A stretch of DNA of 64,000 bases, from NCBI GenBank assembly GCA_963844235.1, contig CAWJNF010000001.1:620001-684000 (forward strand), in the 5' to 3' direction. Shown one piece after another: positions 1 through 9,276 of the stretch. Position 1 is the stretch's first letter. Each line of letters starts with the position of its first letter. Source of the stretch: CAWJNF01 sp963844235. GTDB taxonomy: Bacteria > Actinomycetota > Thermoleophilia > Gaiellales > Gaiellaceae. Position numbers and translations under genes: made by a program. Below the pieces are notes generated by a model. It was not told where the DNA came from, searched no databases, and saw nothing but the letters and a program-made list of their open reading frames with translations.

Positions 1-674
1 TGGACGCGAACGTGGGCCGCCCGCAGGTGGCCTACCGCGAGACCGTCGGCAAGCAGGTCACGAAGGTCGAGGGTAAGTTCGTCCGTCAGACCGGTGGGCG
101 GGGCCAGTACGGACATGCGGTCATCAACCTGGAGCCGACCTCGCCGGGCGAGGGATACGAGTTCGTCGACAAGATCGTCGGCGGCAAGATCCCGAGGGAG
201 TACATCCCGTCCGTCGATCTCGGCATCCAGGAGGCCATGGAGGCCGGCACCCTGGCCGGATTCCCCGTCGTCGACGTTCGGGTGGAGCTGGTCGAGGGCT
301 CCTACCACGACGTCGACTCGAGCGAGATCGCGTTCAAGGTGGCCGGGTCGATGGCCTTCAAGAGCGCAATGCAAAAGGCGAGCCCGAAGCTGCTCGAGCC
401 GGTCATGGCCGTCGAGGTCGTGACGCCCGAGGACTACCTGGGTGACGTCATGGGCGATCTGAACGCCCGCCGCGGCCGTGTCGAAGGGCTCGAGCCGCGC
501 GGGAACGCACAGGCGGTTCGCGCCCGCGTTCCGCTGGCCACCATGTTCGGGTACGCGACCGACCTGCGCTCGACGACGCAGGGCCGGGCCACGTTCACCA
601 TGCAGTTCGAGCGGTACGAGGAGGTGCCGCAGTCGATCGCGGGCGAGATCGTCTCGGCGGCACAAGGCTCCTAG
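1..674 (+). CDS. fusA: Elongation factor G, C-terminal part (5' end outside window)
   Basis: Translocation GTPase EF-G. Only domains IV and V are present: the frame is open from base 3 and begins with the domain IV signature around NVGRPQVAYRET, followed by the glycine-rich GRGQYGHA stretch that leads to the domain IV tip and a final domain V. The GTPase domain lies upstream of the window. It ends 18 bases before tuf, the usual bacterial str-operon order, and co-transcription with tuf is likely. About 223 residues are visible of a family length near 700. Confidence 0.97.
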   Translation, partial: DANVGRPQVAYRETVGKQVTKVEGKFVRQTGGRGQYGHAVINLEPTSPGEGYEFVDKIVGGKIPREYIPSVDLGIQEAMEAGTLAGFPVVDVRVELVEGSYHDVDSSEIAFKVAGSMAFKSAMQKASPKLLEPVMAVEVVTPEDYLGDVMGDLNARRGRVEGLEPRGNAQAVRARVPLATMFGYATDLRSTTQGRATFTMQFERYEEVPQSIAGEIVSAAQGS

Positions 675-692
675 AGCGAGGAGAGAGAGGGA

Positions 693-1883
<1,191 letters not shown>

Positions 1884-1893
1884 GCGAGGGAAC

Positions 1894-1920
1894 GTAGGGG
1901 CCGGATCGCATCCGGCCCTT
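1894..1920 (+). repeat. Palindromic repeat, copy 1 (REP-like hairpin)
   Basis: Stem GGGCCGGAT (1898-1906), loop CGC, stem ATCCGGCCC (1910-1918), preceded by GTAG and followed by a short T stretch. Lies between tuf and rpsJ. Same family as nine other copies in the first 28 kb. Confidence 0.8.
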
Positions 1921-1939
1921 TCCCCGAGACAGGACAGCG

Positions 1940-2248
1940 TTGGCCCAGCAGAAGATCCGCATCAGGCTCAAGGGATACGACCACAACCAGCTCGACCGGT
2001 CGGCTCAGTCGATCGTCGAGACGGCGCAGCGCACAGGCGCGACCGTGACAGGCCCCGTGCCGCTACCGACCGAGAAGAACGTCTACACGGTGATCCGGAG
2101 CCCCTTCAAGGACAAGGACTCGCGCGAGCACTTCGAGGTTCGTACGCACAAGCGCCTTATCGACATCCACTCGCCGACCCCGAAGACGGTCGACAGCCTC
2201 ATGCGGCTCGATCTCCCGGCCGGCGTCGACATCGAGATCAAGCTTTGA
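1940..2248 (+). CDS. rpsJ: 30S ribosomal protein S10 (uS10)
   Basis: Small-subunit head protein, first gene of the S10 operon. 102 residues, normal length, with the family motifs IRIRLKGYDH at the N-terminus and a SPTPKTVDSLM-type C-terminal region. The start is a TTG placed after an AGACAGGACAGCG stretch; the MAQQKIRIRLKGYDH alignment fixes it. A tuf-rpsJ-rplC order is standard. The palindromic repeat upstream separates it from the str genes. Confidence 0.97.
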   Translation: MAQQKIRIRLKGYDHNQLDRSAQSIVETAQRTGATVTGPVPLPTEKNVYTVIRSPFKDKDSREHFEVRTHKRLIDIHSPTPKTVDSLMRLDLPAGVDIEIKL

Positions 2249-2290
2249 GAAGCACTCAATGAATATCGCCTTCAGGACCAGGGCCTACGT

Positions 2291-2908
2291 ATGAAGGGCA
2301 TCGTCGGCAGGAAGATCGGGATGACGCAGTTGTTCGACCCCGAGAGCGGGTCGCTGACGCCGGTCACGGTCATCGAGGCGGGACCCTGCCCGGTCGTCTG
2401 CGTACGCTCGCACGCGACCGACGGCTACGACGCTGTCCAGCTCGCCTGGGACGCGGTCCCCGACCGCAAGCTCACGAAGCCCGAGCGTGGACACCTGGAG
2501 GCCAACGGGGTCTCTCCCCACCGCCGCCTCGTCGAGATTCGTGGGGACACGGGGTTCTCGGCCGGCGATACCGTCACGGTGGAGGCGTTCGAGCCCGGCG
2601 ACACGGTCAAGGTCACGGGGATCTCGATCGGCAAGGGCTTCCAGGGCACGGTGAAGCGTCATCGCTTCAGTCGTGGGCCTGTGACCCACGGCTCGCACAA
2701 CGTCCGCAAGCCTGGCTCGATCGGAGCATCTGCATACCCCTCGCGCGTCTTCAAGGGCATGAAGATGGCCGGCCACATGGGTGCGCGGCGGGTGACACAG
2801 CGCGGGCTCACAGTCGTCGAGCGAGATCCAGAGCTGAACCTGCTCCTCGTCAAAGGCGCCGTGCCGGGCCCGAAGAACGGCTACGTCGTCGTGCGCGAGG
2901 ACCGCTAG
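2291..2908 (+). CDS. rplC: 50S ribosomal protein L3 (uL3)
   Basis: Early-binding 23S rRNA protein. 205 residues; begins MKGIVGRKIGMTQLF, the family N-terminal signature, and carries the loop with GPVTHGSHNVRKPGSIG and KGMKMAGHMG that reaches the peptidyl transferase centre. ATG start 42 bases after rpsJ. Followed by an unusual 172-base gap holding a large inverted repeat before rplD, where most genomes have only a few bases. Confidence 0.97.
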   Translation: MKGIVGRKIGMTQLFDPESGSLTPVTVIEAGPCPVVCVRSHATDGYDAVQLAWDAVPDRKLTKPERGHLEANGVSPHRRLVEIRGDTGFSAGDTVTVEAFEPGDTVKVTGISIGKGFQGTVKRHRFSRGPVTHGSHNVRKPGSIGASAYPSRVFKGMKMAGHMGARRVTQRGLTVVERDPELNLLLVKGAVPGPKNGYVVVREDR

Positions 2909-2914
2909 TGGTAC

Positions 2915-3080
2915 TAGTGGTCGCTCCTGGAACCACCGCGTGCCTTACCGGCTGCGAACCTACGCATGCCGGTGTCCTCGGTCGCGCCCGTAATTCCGCC
3001 ATTACGGGCGCTCCCTGCGTCCTTGGCCTGCTTGGTTCTCGCGCGGCAATGCACCACGGAACTTCCAGGAGAGACCACTA
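2915..3080 (+). repeat. 166-base imperfect inverted repeat covering the rplD ribosome-binding site
   Basis: Outer arms 2915-2932 and 3063-3080 are complementary at 17 of 18 positions. The inner arms GCGCCCGTAAT (2984-2994) and ATTACGGGCGC (3001-3011) are perfectly complementary around a 6-base loop. The parts between pair only partly. The 3' outer arm contains the AGGAGAG ribosome-binding site of rplD and ends on the base before its ATG, so a folded RNA would hide the site. It could be a regulatory hairpin or a small inserted palindromic element. No protein-coding signal is evident in it. Confidence 0.75.
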
Positions 3081-3710
3081 ATGCCCTCGAAAGCGCCGAT
3101 CCTCGACGCAGCCGGCGCGCAGGCGCGGGAGCTCGACCTCGACGACACCGTGTTCGGCGCCGAGATCAAGCCGCACGTCGTCCACGAGACGGTTCGCGCG
3201 GAGGCCGCCGCTGCCCGTGCCGGCACGAGAGGCGGGAAGAGCCGAGGCATGGTGGCAGGCGGTCGCTCGAAGCCGTGGCGGCAGAAGGGGACCGGTCGCG
3301 CACGCCAGGGCACGACCCGGGCGCCGCAGTGGACGGGCGGCGGGATGGCGTTTCCACCGGCGTCGCGGTCGTTCGAGCTCAAGGTGAATCGCAAGGCGCG
3401 GAAGGCCGCTCTCCGCGGAGCTCTCACGCAGCACGCCCAGCGCGGGTCCCTCGCCGCGATCGAGGCCGCCGCGCTCGGCGACGCGCCTTCGACGAAGGCC
3501 GCCGTCTCCTTCCTCACGGCATGGGGAGCCGAGCGGCCGCTGCTCGTCGTGGTGCTGCCCGGCGAGGACGTGGTCGCAAAGTCCTTCCGCAACCTCGAGA
3601 AGACGCTCGTCGTCGCGGTCGCTCAGCTCGAGGTCACCGCGCTCGTATGGGCGCGCTCTGTCCTGCTCACCGAGGGAGCATTGAGTCGGGTACAGGAGGT
3701 CGCGCGGTAA
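3081..3710 (+). CDS. rplD: 50S ribosomal protein L4 (uL4)
   Basis: Large-subunit tunnel-wall protein, also a translational and transcriptional regulator of the S10 operon in enterobacteria. 209 residues, normal length. The basic central loop with KPWRQKGTGRARQGT followed by RAPQWTGGG is the family hallmark. ATG directly abuts the inverted repeat 2915-3080; AGGAGAG lies 6 bases upstream. The stop codon TAA overlaps the rplW ATG (TAATG), so the two are translationally coupled. Confidence 0.97.
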   Translation: MPSKAPILDAAGAQARELDLDDTVFGAEIKPHVVHETVRAEAAAARAGTRGGKSRGMVAGGRSKPWRQKGTGRARQGTTRAPQWTGGGMAFPPASRSFELKVNRKARKAALRGALTQHAQRGSLAAIEAAALGDAPSTKAAVSFLTAWGAERPLLVVVLPGEDVVAKSFRNLEKTLVVAVAQLEVTALVWARSVLLTEGALSRVQEVAR

Positions 3711-4018
3711 TGGCAGCCGGTCTGCACGCTCGCGAGATCCTCATAGCGCCGGTCGTGTCCGAGAAGAGCTACAGCCTCATCGAGGCGAACAAGTACTCCT
3801 TCAAGGTCCATTCCGACGCGCACCGGACGCAGATCGCCCAGGCCGTCGAGGAGCTCTTCGACGTCAAGGTGGTCCGTGTCAACGTGCTCATGGTGCAGCC
3901 GAAGCCGAAGCGGCGCCGGGGCATGTTCCGTGGCACCCGGCCGGGCTGGAAGAAGGCGATCGTACAGCTGCGCGAGGGCGACAAGATCGAGATCTTCGAA
4001 GGCGCCGGGGCGGTGTAG
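3710..4018 (+). CDS. rplW: 50S ribosomal protein L23 (uL23)
   Basis: Ribosomal exit-site protein that docks SRP and trigger factor. 102 residues. Family features are the N-terminal ILIAPVVSEKSY, the KYSFKVHSDAHRTQI strand-helix and the C-terminal basic loop PKPKRRRGMFRGTRPGWKKA. Start chosen at the ATG overlapping the rplD stop; the same frame is open far upstream but has no coding character there. Followed by rplB after 4 bases. Confidence 0.96.
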   Translation: MAAGLHAREILIAPVVSEKSYSLIEANKYSFKVHSDAHRTQIAQAVEELFDVKVVRVNVLMVQPKPKRRRGMFRGTRPGWKKAIVQLREGDKIEIFEGAGAV

Positions 4019-4022
4019 TGAC

Positions 4023-4862
4023 GTGGCCGTCAAGAAGTACAAGCCGACGAGCCCGGGCCGGCGCTTCCGGTCGGTCTCGGCATTCGATGACGTCACGAGG
4101 TCGACTCCGGAGAAGGGGCTGGTCGAGCCGCTCAAGAGGAACGGTGGGCGGAACGTCCACGGTCGGATCACGACCCGGCATCAGGGGGGCGGCCACAAGC
4201 GTCGCTACCGGGTGATCGACTTCAAGCGCACGAAGGACGGCGTTCCAGCGAAGGTGGCGGCGATCGAGTACGACCCGAACCGCTCGGCTCGGATCGCCCT
4301 GCTCCATTACGCGGACGGCGCCAAGGCCTACATCCTCGCGCCCGCGCGCCTGCGCGTCGGCCAGACGGTCGAGTCCGGGCCGGGCGCCGATATCCGCGCC
4401 GGTAACGCGCTGCCGCTAGCGAGCATCCCGACCGGCACCGTCGTGCACAACGTCGAGCTGAAGCCCGGCCGCGGAGGTCAGCTGGCCAGGAGTGCGGGCG
4501 CCGGCATCCAGCTCGTCGGCAAGGACGAGCAGTACGCCGTTCTGCGCCTACCGTCTGGTGAGATGCGGCGGGTCCCGCTCACCTGCCGTGCCACCGTCGG
4601 TCAGGTGGGCAACGTGGACCACGAGAACATCTCGGGAGGCAAGGCTGGTCGCAACCGCTGGCTCGGCAAGCGGCCGACCGTCCGCGGCACCGCCATGAAC
4701 CCGGTCGACCACCCGCACGGCGGAGGCGAGGGCAAGAACAAGGGCAACATCCCCGTCACCCCGTGGGGAGTGCCGACGCTCGGGAAGCGCACCCGGAAGA
4801 AGCGCAAGGAATCCGACAAGCTGGTCATCCGCGGCCGCCGCCGCGGCAGGGAGAGGCGGTAG
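4023..4862 (+). CDS. rplB: 50S ribosomal protein L2 (uL2)
   Basis: Essential 23S rRNA binder near the peptidyl transferase centre. 279 residues. Start is the GTG giving MAVKKYKPTSPGRR, which matches the family N-terminus, not the more upstream in-frame codons inside rplW. The signature GRNRWLGKRPTVRG with VDHPHGGGEGK near the C-terminus includes the conserved functional histidine. Stop is 5 bases before rpsS. Confidence 0.97.
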   Translation: MAVKKYKPTSPGRRFRSVSAFDDVTRSTPEKGLVEPLKRNGGRNVHGRITTRHQGGGHKRRYRVIDFKRTKDGVPAKVAAIEYDPNRSARIALLHYADGAKAYILAPARLRVGQTVESGPGADIRAGNALPLASIPTGTVVHNVELKPGRGGQLARSAGAGIQLVGKDEQYAVLRLPSGEMRRVPLTCRATVGQVGNVDHENISGGKAGRNRWLGKRPTVRGTAMNPVDHPHGGGEGKNKGNIPVTPWGVPTLGKRTRKKRKESDKLVIRGRRRGRERR

Positions 4863-4867
4863 ACGCC

Positions 4868-5152
4868 ATGAGTCGTTCGAGCAAGAAGGGACCGTTCGTC
4901 GAGCAGCGCCTACTGGCGCGCATCGAGGCGATGAACGCGAGCGGCGACAAGAGGATCGTCCGCACGTGGTCGCGCACGTCGACGGTCTTCCCCGAGATGG
5001 TCGGGCACACCCTTGCCGTCCACGACGGTCGCAAGCACGTGCCCGTATTCGTGTCGGAGTCGATGGTCGGCCACAAGCTCGGCGAGTTCGCCCCCACGCG
5101 CACGTTCCGCGGCCACGCGGGCGATCGCAAGACGCAGGTGAAGAAGCGGTAG
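4868..5152 (+). CDS. rpsS: 30S ribosomal protein S19 (uS19)
   Basis: Small-subunit head protein that pairs with S13 and contacts the A-site finger. 94 residues, usual length. MSRSSKKGPFVEQRLL start and the GHKLGEFAPTRTFRGHAG C-terminal signature are both present. Start at the ATG after AGACGCC; upstream in-frame codons belong to the rplB overlap. Seven bases separate it from rplV. Confidence 0.97.
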   Translation: MSRSSKKGPFVEQRLLARIEAMNASGDKRIVRTWSRTSTVFPEMVGHTLAVHDGRKHVPVFVSESMVGHKLGEFAPTRTFRGHAGDRKTQVKKR

Positions 5153-5159
5153 CGATCCG

Positions 5160-6074
5160 ATGGCGACAGTCGAGACACCGGAGATCGAGTTTCGCGCGGT
5201 GGCGCGCTTCGTCCGCACGGCGCCGCGCAAGGCGCAGGCCGTCGCCGCGGAGATTCGCGGGATGCCCGTCGGGCAGGCGCGTTCGACGCTCGCGTTCATG
5301 ACCCGCGCCGCGGCGCGGGACGTGGCGAACGTGCTCAACTCGGCGATCGCGAACGCCGAGTCCCACCCGACGAGCAGCTACGACGCCGAGAGTCTCTACG
5401 TCTCCGCCGCCTACGTCGGGTCGGGGCCGACGCTGAAGCGCTGGCGGGCCCGTGCTCGCGGGCGAGTGGGTCGCATTCACAAGCGCACGTGTCACATCAC
5501 GGTGCGCCTCACGCCGATACCGGGAGCGACTTCTGTCCGGCCGGTGCCGGCGACCGAGCAACCGCGTCGGGCTCGCAAGCCGAAGGCGGAGGCGACCGCG
5601 CCGGCGGAGGCCGCCGTTGTCGAGACCACCGTGGCGGAGGAGATCGCAGAGGAACCAGCCGAGGCGCCGGTCGCAACCGAGGTCTCCGAGGAGCCCACAA
5701 AGCCGGCGGCCGCGAAGAAGCCGACGCGCGCTCGGAAGGAAGCCGCGGAGCCGGCCGCCGAAGCGGCAGCCGAGGATGTGCCATCCTCCGAGGCGGTCGC
5801 CGAGGACGTGCCTGGCGCCGAAGCAGTCGCGGAAGACGTCCCTGGCGCCGAAGTGGCAGCCGAGGACGTGTCCGCCGAGAAGCCGAAGCGCAGCCGGTCC
5901 GCGCGGTCGAAGGCAGCCGCCGAGGAAGCGCCGCCGCCGCCCGCGACGCCTACGGAGGCGCCCGCGACGCCCGAGGCGCAGGCGGAAGAACCCGCCGCTG
6001 CCGAGGCCGAAGCGCCGAAGCCGCGTCGATCACGCAAGAAGCCCGAGGACACCGCTCCAGAGGGAGAAGAGTAG
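5160..6074 (+). CDS. rplV: 50S ribosomal protein L22 (uL22) with long low-complexity C-terminal tail
   Basis: Tunnel-wall protein of the large subunit. The first roughly 115 residues are a normal L22 (RAVARFVRTAPRKAQAVA near the start; the RAHRRVGRIHKR-type tip appears as RARGRVGRIHKRTCH). About 190 further residues, rich in Ala, Glu, Pro and Lys/Arg, follow; they include three near-repeats of an AEDVPGAE-type unit and KPKRSRS/KPRRSRK basic patches. Total 304 residues against a family length near 110-120. The frame is unbroken and the stop abuts rpsC, so the tail is real coding sequence, not read-through error. Confidence 0.95.
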   Translation: MATVETPEIEFRAVARFVRTAPRKAQAVAAEIRGMPVGQARSTLAFMTRAAARDVANVLNSAIANAESHPTSSYDAESLYVSAAYVGSGPTLKRWRARARGRVGRIHKRTCHITVRLTPIPGATSVRPVPATEQPRRARKPKAEATAPAEAAVVETTVAEEIAEEPAEAPVATEVSEEPTKPAAAKKPTRARKEAAEPAAEAAAEDVPSSEAVAEDVPGAEAVAEDVPGAEVAAEDVSAEKPKRSRSARSKAAAEEAPPPPATPTEAPATPEAQAEEPAAAEAEAPKPRRSRKKPEDTAPEGEE

Positions 6075-6076
6075 GC

Positions 6077-7111
6077 ATGGGACAGAAGGTTCATCCGGGC
6101 GGGCTCCGAGTCGGCGTTCGCCACAAGGGCGCGATGCCCGTCGCCGGCGAATGGAAGTCGCACTGGTACACGGGCAAGAAGGAATTCGCGAGCTTCTTGA
6201 TCGAGGACGTCCGGATCCGCGAGCACATCTACCGCAAGCTGGGTCACGCAGGCCTATCCGACATTCTCATCAGGAAGGACAAGCAGCGCATCACGATCGA
6301 CATCTACACGGCGCGCCCCGGAATCGTGATCGGGAAGTCCGGCGCCGAGGTCGACGCGCTGCGCAAGGAGATCCACGCGCTCACCCAGAAGAGCGTCCAT
6401 ATCAACATCAACGAGATCAAGCGGCCCGAGCTCGATGCGAAGCTCGTCTCCCAGTCGGTGGCCGAGCAGCTCGAGAACCGAGTCAGCTTCCGGCGGGCGA
6501 TGAAGCGCTCTCTCGCCTCGGCGATACGATCGGGCGCGCAGGGCGTCAAGATCTCCTGTGGCGGCCGGCTCGGCGGCGGCGAGATGTCGCGCAAGGAAAC
6601 GTACTCCGAGGGCCGGGTGCCGCTGCACACGTTGCGAGCCGACATCGATTACGGCTTCGCGGAGGCGAAGACGACGTTCGGGCGGATCGGCGTCAAGGTC
6701 TGGATCAATAAGGGCGAGGTCATGCCGGAGGGCTACGGCGAAGGCGACGAGCGCTTCGCCCAGCGTCGCGCGGGTCGCGAGCTCGAGGGCCTCGGCGCTT
6801 CGCGCGAAGCCGGTCGTAGAGGGGGGCCGGACCGCGAGGGCCTCGGGCCCGTACGCAAGAGGGGCGGTCGCCGCGGCACTGGCGCCGGCAGGACGGGCGG
6901 CGGCGGTGGCGGAGCGCGTGCGCCTCGCGGCCGCGACCAGGAGACGAAGGCTCCCGCGGACGCCGACCAGCCGCAGCCCGACGCCGAGGCACCCGAGCAG
7001 ACCACGCCCGTCGAGGCGCCGGAGCAGGCCACGCCCGTCGAGGCGCCGGAGACGCCCGAGACACCCGAGGCGGCCGCCGACTCGACACCGGCTGCAGAGG
7101 ACGACAGTTAG
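6077..7111 (+). CDS. rpsC: 30S ribosomal protein S3 (uS3) with C-terminal extension
   Basis: mRNA-entry-site protein with KH domain. MGQKVHPGGLRVGV fixes the ATG start. The KH segment (ITIDIYTARPGIVIGKSG, about residues 75-92) and the C-terminal S3 domain (ISCGGRLGGGEMSRKE) are complete by about residue 230. The rest, up to residue 344, is Gly/Arg-rich, then Glu/Pro/Thr-rich with two copies of an EQTTPVEAPEQATPVEAPE-like unit. The TAG stop overlaps the GTG of rplP (TAGTG). Confidence 0.95.
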   Translation: MGQKVHPGGLRVGVRHKGAMPVAGEWKSHWYTGKKEFASFLIEDVRIREHIYRKLGHAGLSDILIRKDKQRITIDIYTARPGIVIGKSGAEVDALRKEIHALTQKSVHININEIKRPELDAKLVSQSVAEQLENRVSFRRAMKRSLASAIRSGAQGVKISCGGRLGGGEMSRKETYSEGRVPLHTLRADIDYGFAEAKTTFGRIGVKVWINKGEVMPEGYGEGDERFAQRRAGRELEGLGASREAGRRGGPDREGLGPVRKRGGRRGTGAGRTGGGGGGARAPRGRDQETKAPADADQPQPDAEAPEQTTPVEAPEQATPVEAPETPETPEAAADSTPAAEDDS

Positions 7112-7527
7112 TGCTGCTCCCACGGCGAACGAAGTACCGCAAGCAGCAGCGCGGGCGCCGACGCGGGCTCTCGAAGGGTCAGCAGGTTGTCAACTTCGGC
7201 GACTACGGGCTCAAGGCTCTCGAGGCAGGTTGGGTCACCAACCGCCAGATCGAGGCTGCCCGCATCGCGATGACGAGGAAGATTCGCCGCGGCGGGAAGG
7301 TCTGGATCAACGTCTTCCCGGACAAGCCCGTCAGCCAGAAGCCCGCGGAGACGAGGATGGGCTCCGGCAAGGGGGCCCCCGAGCACTGGGTCGCGGTCGT
7401 GAAGCCGGGCCGCGTCATGTTCGAGCTGTCCGGCGTTCCCGAGCCGCTCGCCCGCGACGCGATGCGCCTGGCCAGCATGAAGCTTCCGATCAAGACGAAG
7501 TTCGTCAGGCGAGAGGTCGAGCTGTGA
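7111..7527 (+). CDS. rplP: 50S ribosomal protein L16 (uL16)
   Basis: Large-subunit protein near the A site that helps position tRNA. 138 residues, normal length. MLLPRRTKYRKQQRGR N-terminus and the GKGAPEHWVAVVKPGRVMFE signature are present. Starts with GTG overlapping the rpsC stop, and its TGA overlaps the GTG of rpmC, indicating coupled translation through S3-L16-L29. Confidence 0.97.
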   Translation: MLLPRRTKYRKQQRGRRRGLSKGQQVVNFGDYGLKALEAGWVTNRQIEAARIAMTRKIRRGGKVWINVFPDKPVSQKPAETRMGSGKGAPEHWVAVVKPGRVMFELSGVPEPLARDAMRLASMKLPIKTKFVRREVEL

Positions 7528-7727
7528 GGGTGAGAGAGCTCCGGGCGCTGTCGGACGAGGACCTCGAGAAGCGCCTCGCCGAGCAGCGCGAGGAGTTGTT
7601 CAACCTACGCTTCCAGGACGCCACCGGCGCCCTCGAGAACACGGCTCGCCTGCAGCACACCAAGCGGGCGATCGCCCGCATCCTGACGATCAAACACGAG
7701 CGGGCCATCGGTCTGGAGAAGGGGTAA
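7524..7727 (+). CDS. rpmC: 50S ribosomal protein L29 (uL29)
   Basis: Small helical hairpin protein at the exit tunnel. 67 residues from the GTG that overlaps the rplP stop (GTGA); an in-frame GTG six bases later is an alternative. Family features are the LRALSDEDLEKRLAEQREEL helix and the LFNLRFQDATG turn. The TAA stop overlaps the ATG of the downstream S17 frame (TAATG). Confidence 0.93.
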   Translation: MRVRELRALSDEDLEKRLAEQREELFNLRFQDATGALENTARLQHTKRAIARILTIKHERAIGLEKG

Positions 7728-8502
7728 TGGGAAGATCGCGAAAGACGCCTGACGAGCAGCCGGTCGAGGGAGCGCCCGAAGAGGCTGCCGCAGAGCCTGC
7801 CGAGCCCGAGGCGGTCGAGCAGACCGAAGCGGCCGAGGAGGCTCCTGCCGAGCCCGAAGCCGTCGAAGAAGTAGAGACAACGGACGAGGCTCCTCCCGAG
7901 CCCGAGAGGCCCGAGCCCGAGGCCGAAGCCCGAGGCCGTCGAGGAGGTCGAGAGCACCGAGGAGGCGCCTTCTGAGCCCGCTACGGCCGGCGACGCTCCG
8001 GAGGAGGCCGAGCCAGCCGCTGAGACTCCGGCCGAGGAACCGCCGGCAGCCGAGGCCGAGCGACGAGCCGCCGAGCCGCGAGGCCGAGCCGGCCGTCGCC
8101 GCCCCAGCCACCCCCTCGAAGCCGAGGCGAACCCGTGCTGAGCGCAAGCAGACGGCGGACAAGCGCGCGGGCGCCAGGAAAGCCCGCGCGGCAGCGAAGA
8201 CGACCAGCCGCGAGCGCAAGCCGATCACGCGGCTGCCGCGCCCGGTACATGAGCGCTCCAAGCCAAAGGAGCGCCGTGGCGTCGTCGTCTCCGACGCGAT
8301 GGACAAGACGATCGTCGTCCGCGTCGAGACCACGCGGCCACACCCTGTCTACAAGAAGGTCGTGCGCCGGTCGAAGAAGTTCCACGCCCACGACGAGCAG
8401 AACGCGGCCAAGGTCGGCGACGTGGTGCGCATCGTCGAGACACGCCCGTTGTCCAAGACGAAGGCCTGGCGCCTCGTGGAGATTCTCGAGGTCGCGAAGT
8501 GA
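7727..8502 (+). CDS. rpsQ: 30S ribosomal protein S17 (uS17) with long N-terminal extension and two apparent frameshifts
   Basis: The S17 core (ERRGVVVSDAMDKTIVVRVE through SKTKAWRLVEILEVAK) occupies about 8263-8502. That frame has no ATG, GTG or TTG upstream until the core's own internal Met, which is too late. The only initiator is the ATG at 7727 overlapping the L29 stop. It opens an 82-codon acidic Glu/Pro/Ala frame. The same acidic character continues in the next frame from about 7923 and in the S17 frame from about 8080. So the gene likely starts at 7727 and has two single-base errors, or genuine shifts, in repetitive GC-rich DNA. The extension is then near 180 residues. Confidence 0.8.
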
Positions 8503-8518
8503 GCTACGGAGACGCTCG

Positions 8519-8887
8519 TTGATCCAGCAGGAGTCCCGGCTTCGGGTCGCGGACAACACGGGAGCCCGCGAGCTCCTGTGCATCCGCGTCCTCGGGGGCT
8601 CGCACCGGCGTTACGCGCGGGTGGGCGACGTCATCGTGGGTACCGTGAAAACGGCCACGCCTCAGGGAGCGGTCAAGAAGGGCGAGGTCGTCAGGGCCGT
8701 GGTCGTGCGGACGAAGAAGCCCTTCTCCCGAGACGACGGCACGTCCATCGCCTTCGACGACAACGCTGCCGTGATCATCGACAACCAGCGCAACCCCCGC
8801 GGCACCCGCATTTTCGGGCCGGTGGCACGCGAGCTGCGCGAGAAAAACTTCATGAAGATCGTCAGCCTCGCACCCGAGGTTCTGTAA
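8519..8887 (+). CDS. rplN: 50S ribosomal protein L14 (uL14)
   Basis: Subunit-interface protein contacting 16S rRNA h14. 122 residues, canonical length. TTG start gives MIQQESRLRVADNTGARE, the family N-terminus. Internal signatures include GVVKTA-like VGTVKTATPQGAVKKGEV and the C-terminal RELREKNFMKIVSLAPEVL. Follows rpsQ by 16 bases; 17 bases to rplX. Confidence 0.97.
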   Translation: MIQQESRLRVADNTGARELLCIRVLGGSHRRYARVGDVIVGTVKTATPQGAVKKGEVVRAVVVRTKKPFSRDDGTSIAFDDNAAVIIDNQRNPRGTRIFGPVARELREKNFMKIVSLAPEVL

Positions 8888-8904
8888 TCGAGGTGGTTTC
8901 TGCC

Positions 8905-9276
8905 ATGACCAAGACCCTACGAATCAGAAAAGGCGACACCGTCCAGGTCATCACCGGCAAGGACCGGGGGAAGCGCGGCACCGTGCTCGAGGCACGGCCC
9001 GACGAGCGGCGCGTCCTCGTCGAGAACGTCAACATGGCGAAGGAGCACCGCCGACCGAAGGCGCTTCGCAATCCCAGCCGCATGGGCTCTCCGCAGATCC
9101 AGCCCGGCGGCGTCTTCGACATCTCGGCGCCGATACCGATCTCGAACGTCATGCTCGTGTGTCCCGCCTGCCAGCGGGCGACGCGCGTCGGCTACGAGAC
9201 GCGCGAGGCCAAGGGCGGCATCATGAAAGTGCGGGTCTGCAAGCGTGCCGACTGCCTGCAGGTGGTGGACAGTTGA
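8905..9276 (+). CDS. rplX: 50S ribosomal protein L24 (uL24)
   Basis: Assembly-initiating 23S rRNA protein with a KOW domain (RKGDTVQVITGKDRGKRGTV, about residues 6-25). 123 residues. Two cysteine pairs (CPAC and CKRADC) near the C-terminus can form a zinc site, as in many actinobacterial L24 proteins. ATG start with GAGGTGG 8 bases upstream; an in-frame GTG at 8893 is less likely. Stop overlaps the TTG of rplE. Confidence 0.95.
   Translation: MTKTLRIRKGDTVQVITGKDRGKRGTVLEARPDERRVLVENVNMAKEHRRPKALRNPSRMGSPQIQPGGVFDISAPIPISNVMLVCPACQRATRVGYETREAKGGIMKVRVCKRADCLQVVDS

Noticed and set aside
2966..3709. Long open frame over rplD continuing into rplW
   Set aside because: It is the rplW frame extended upstream through rplD in another register; the protein has only Arg/Gly-rich shadow composition before MAAGLHAREIL.
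8299..8502. S17 starting at the internal ATG 8299
   Set aside because: This would remove the conserved ERRGVVVSDA N-terminus of the S17 fold.
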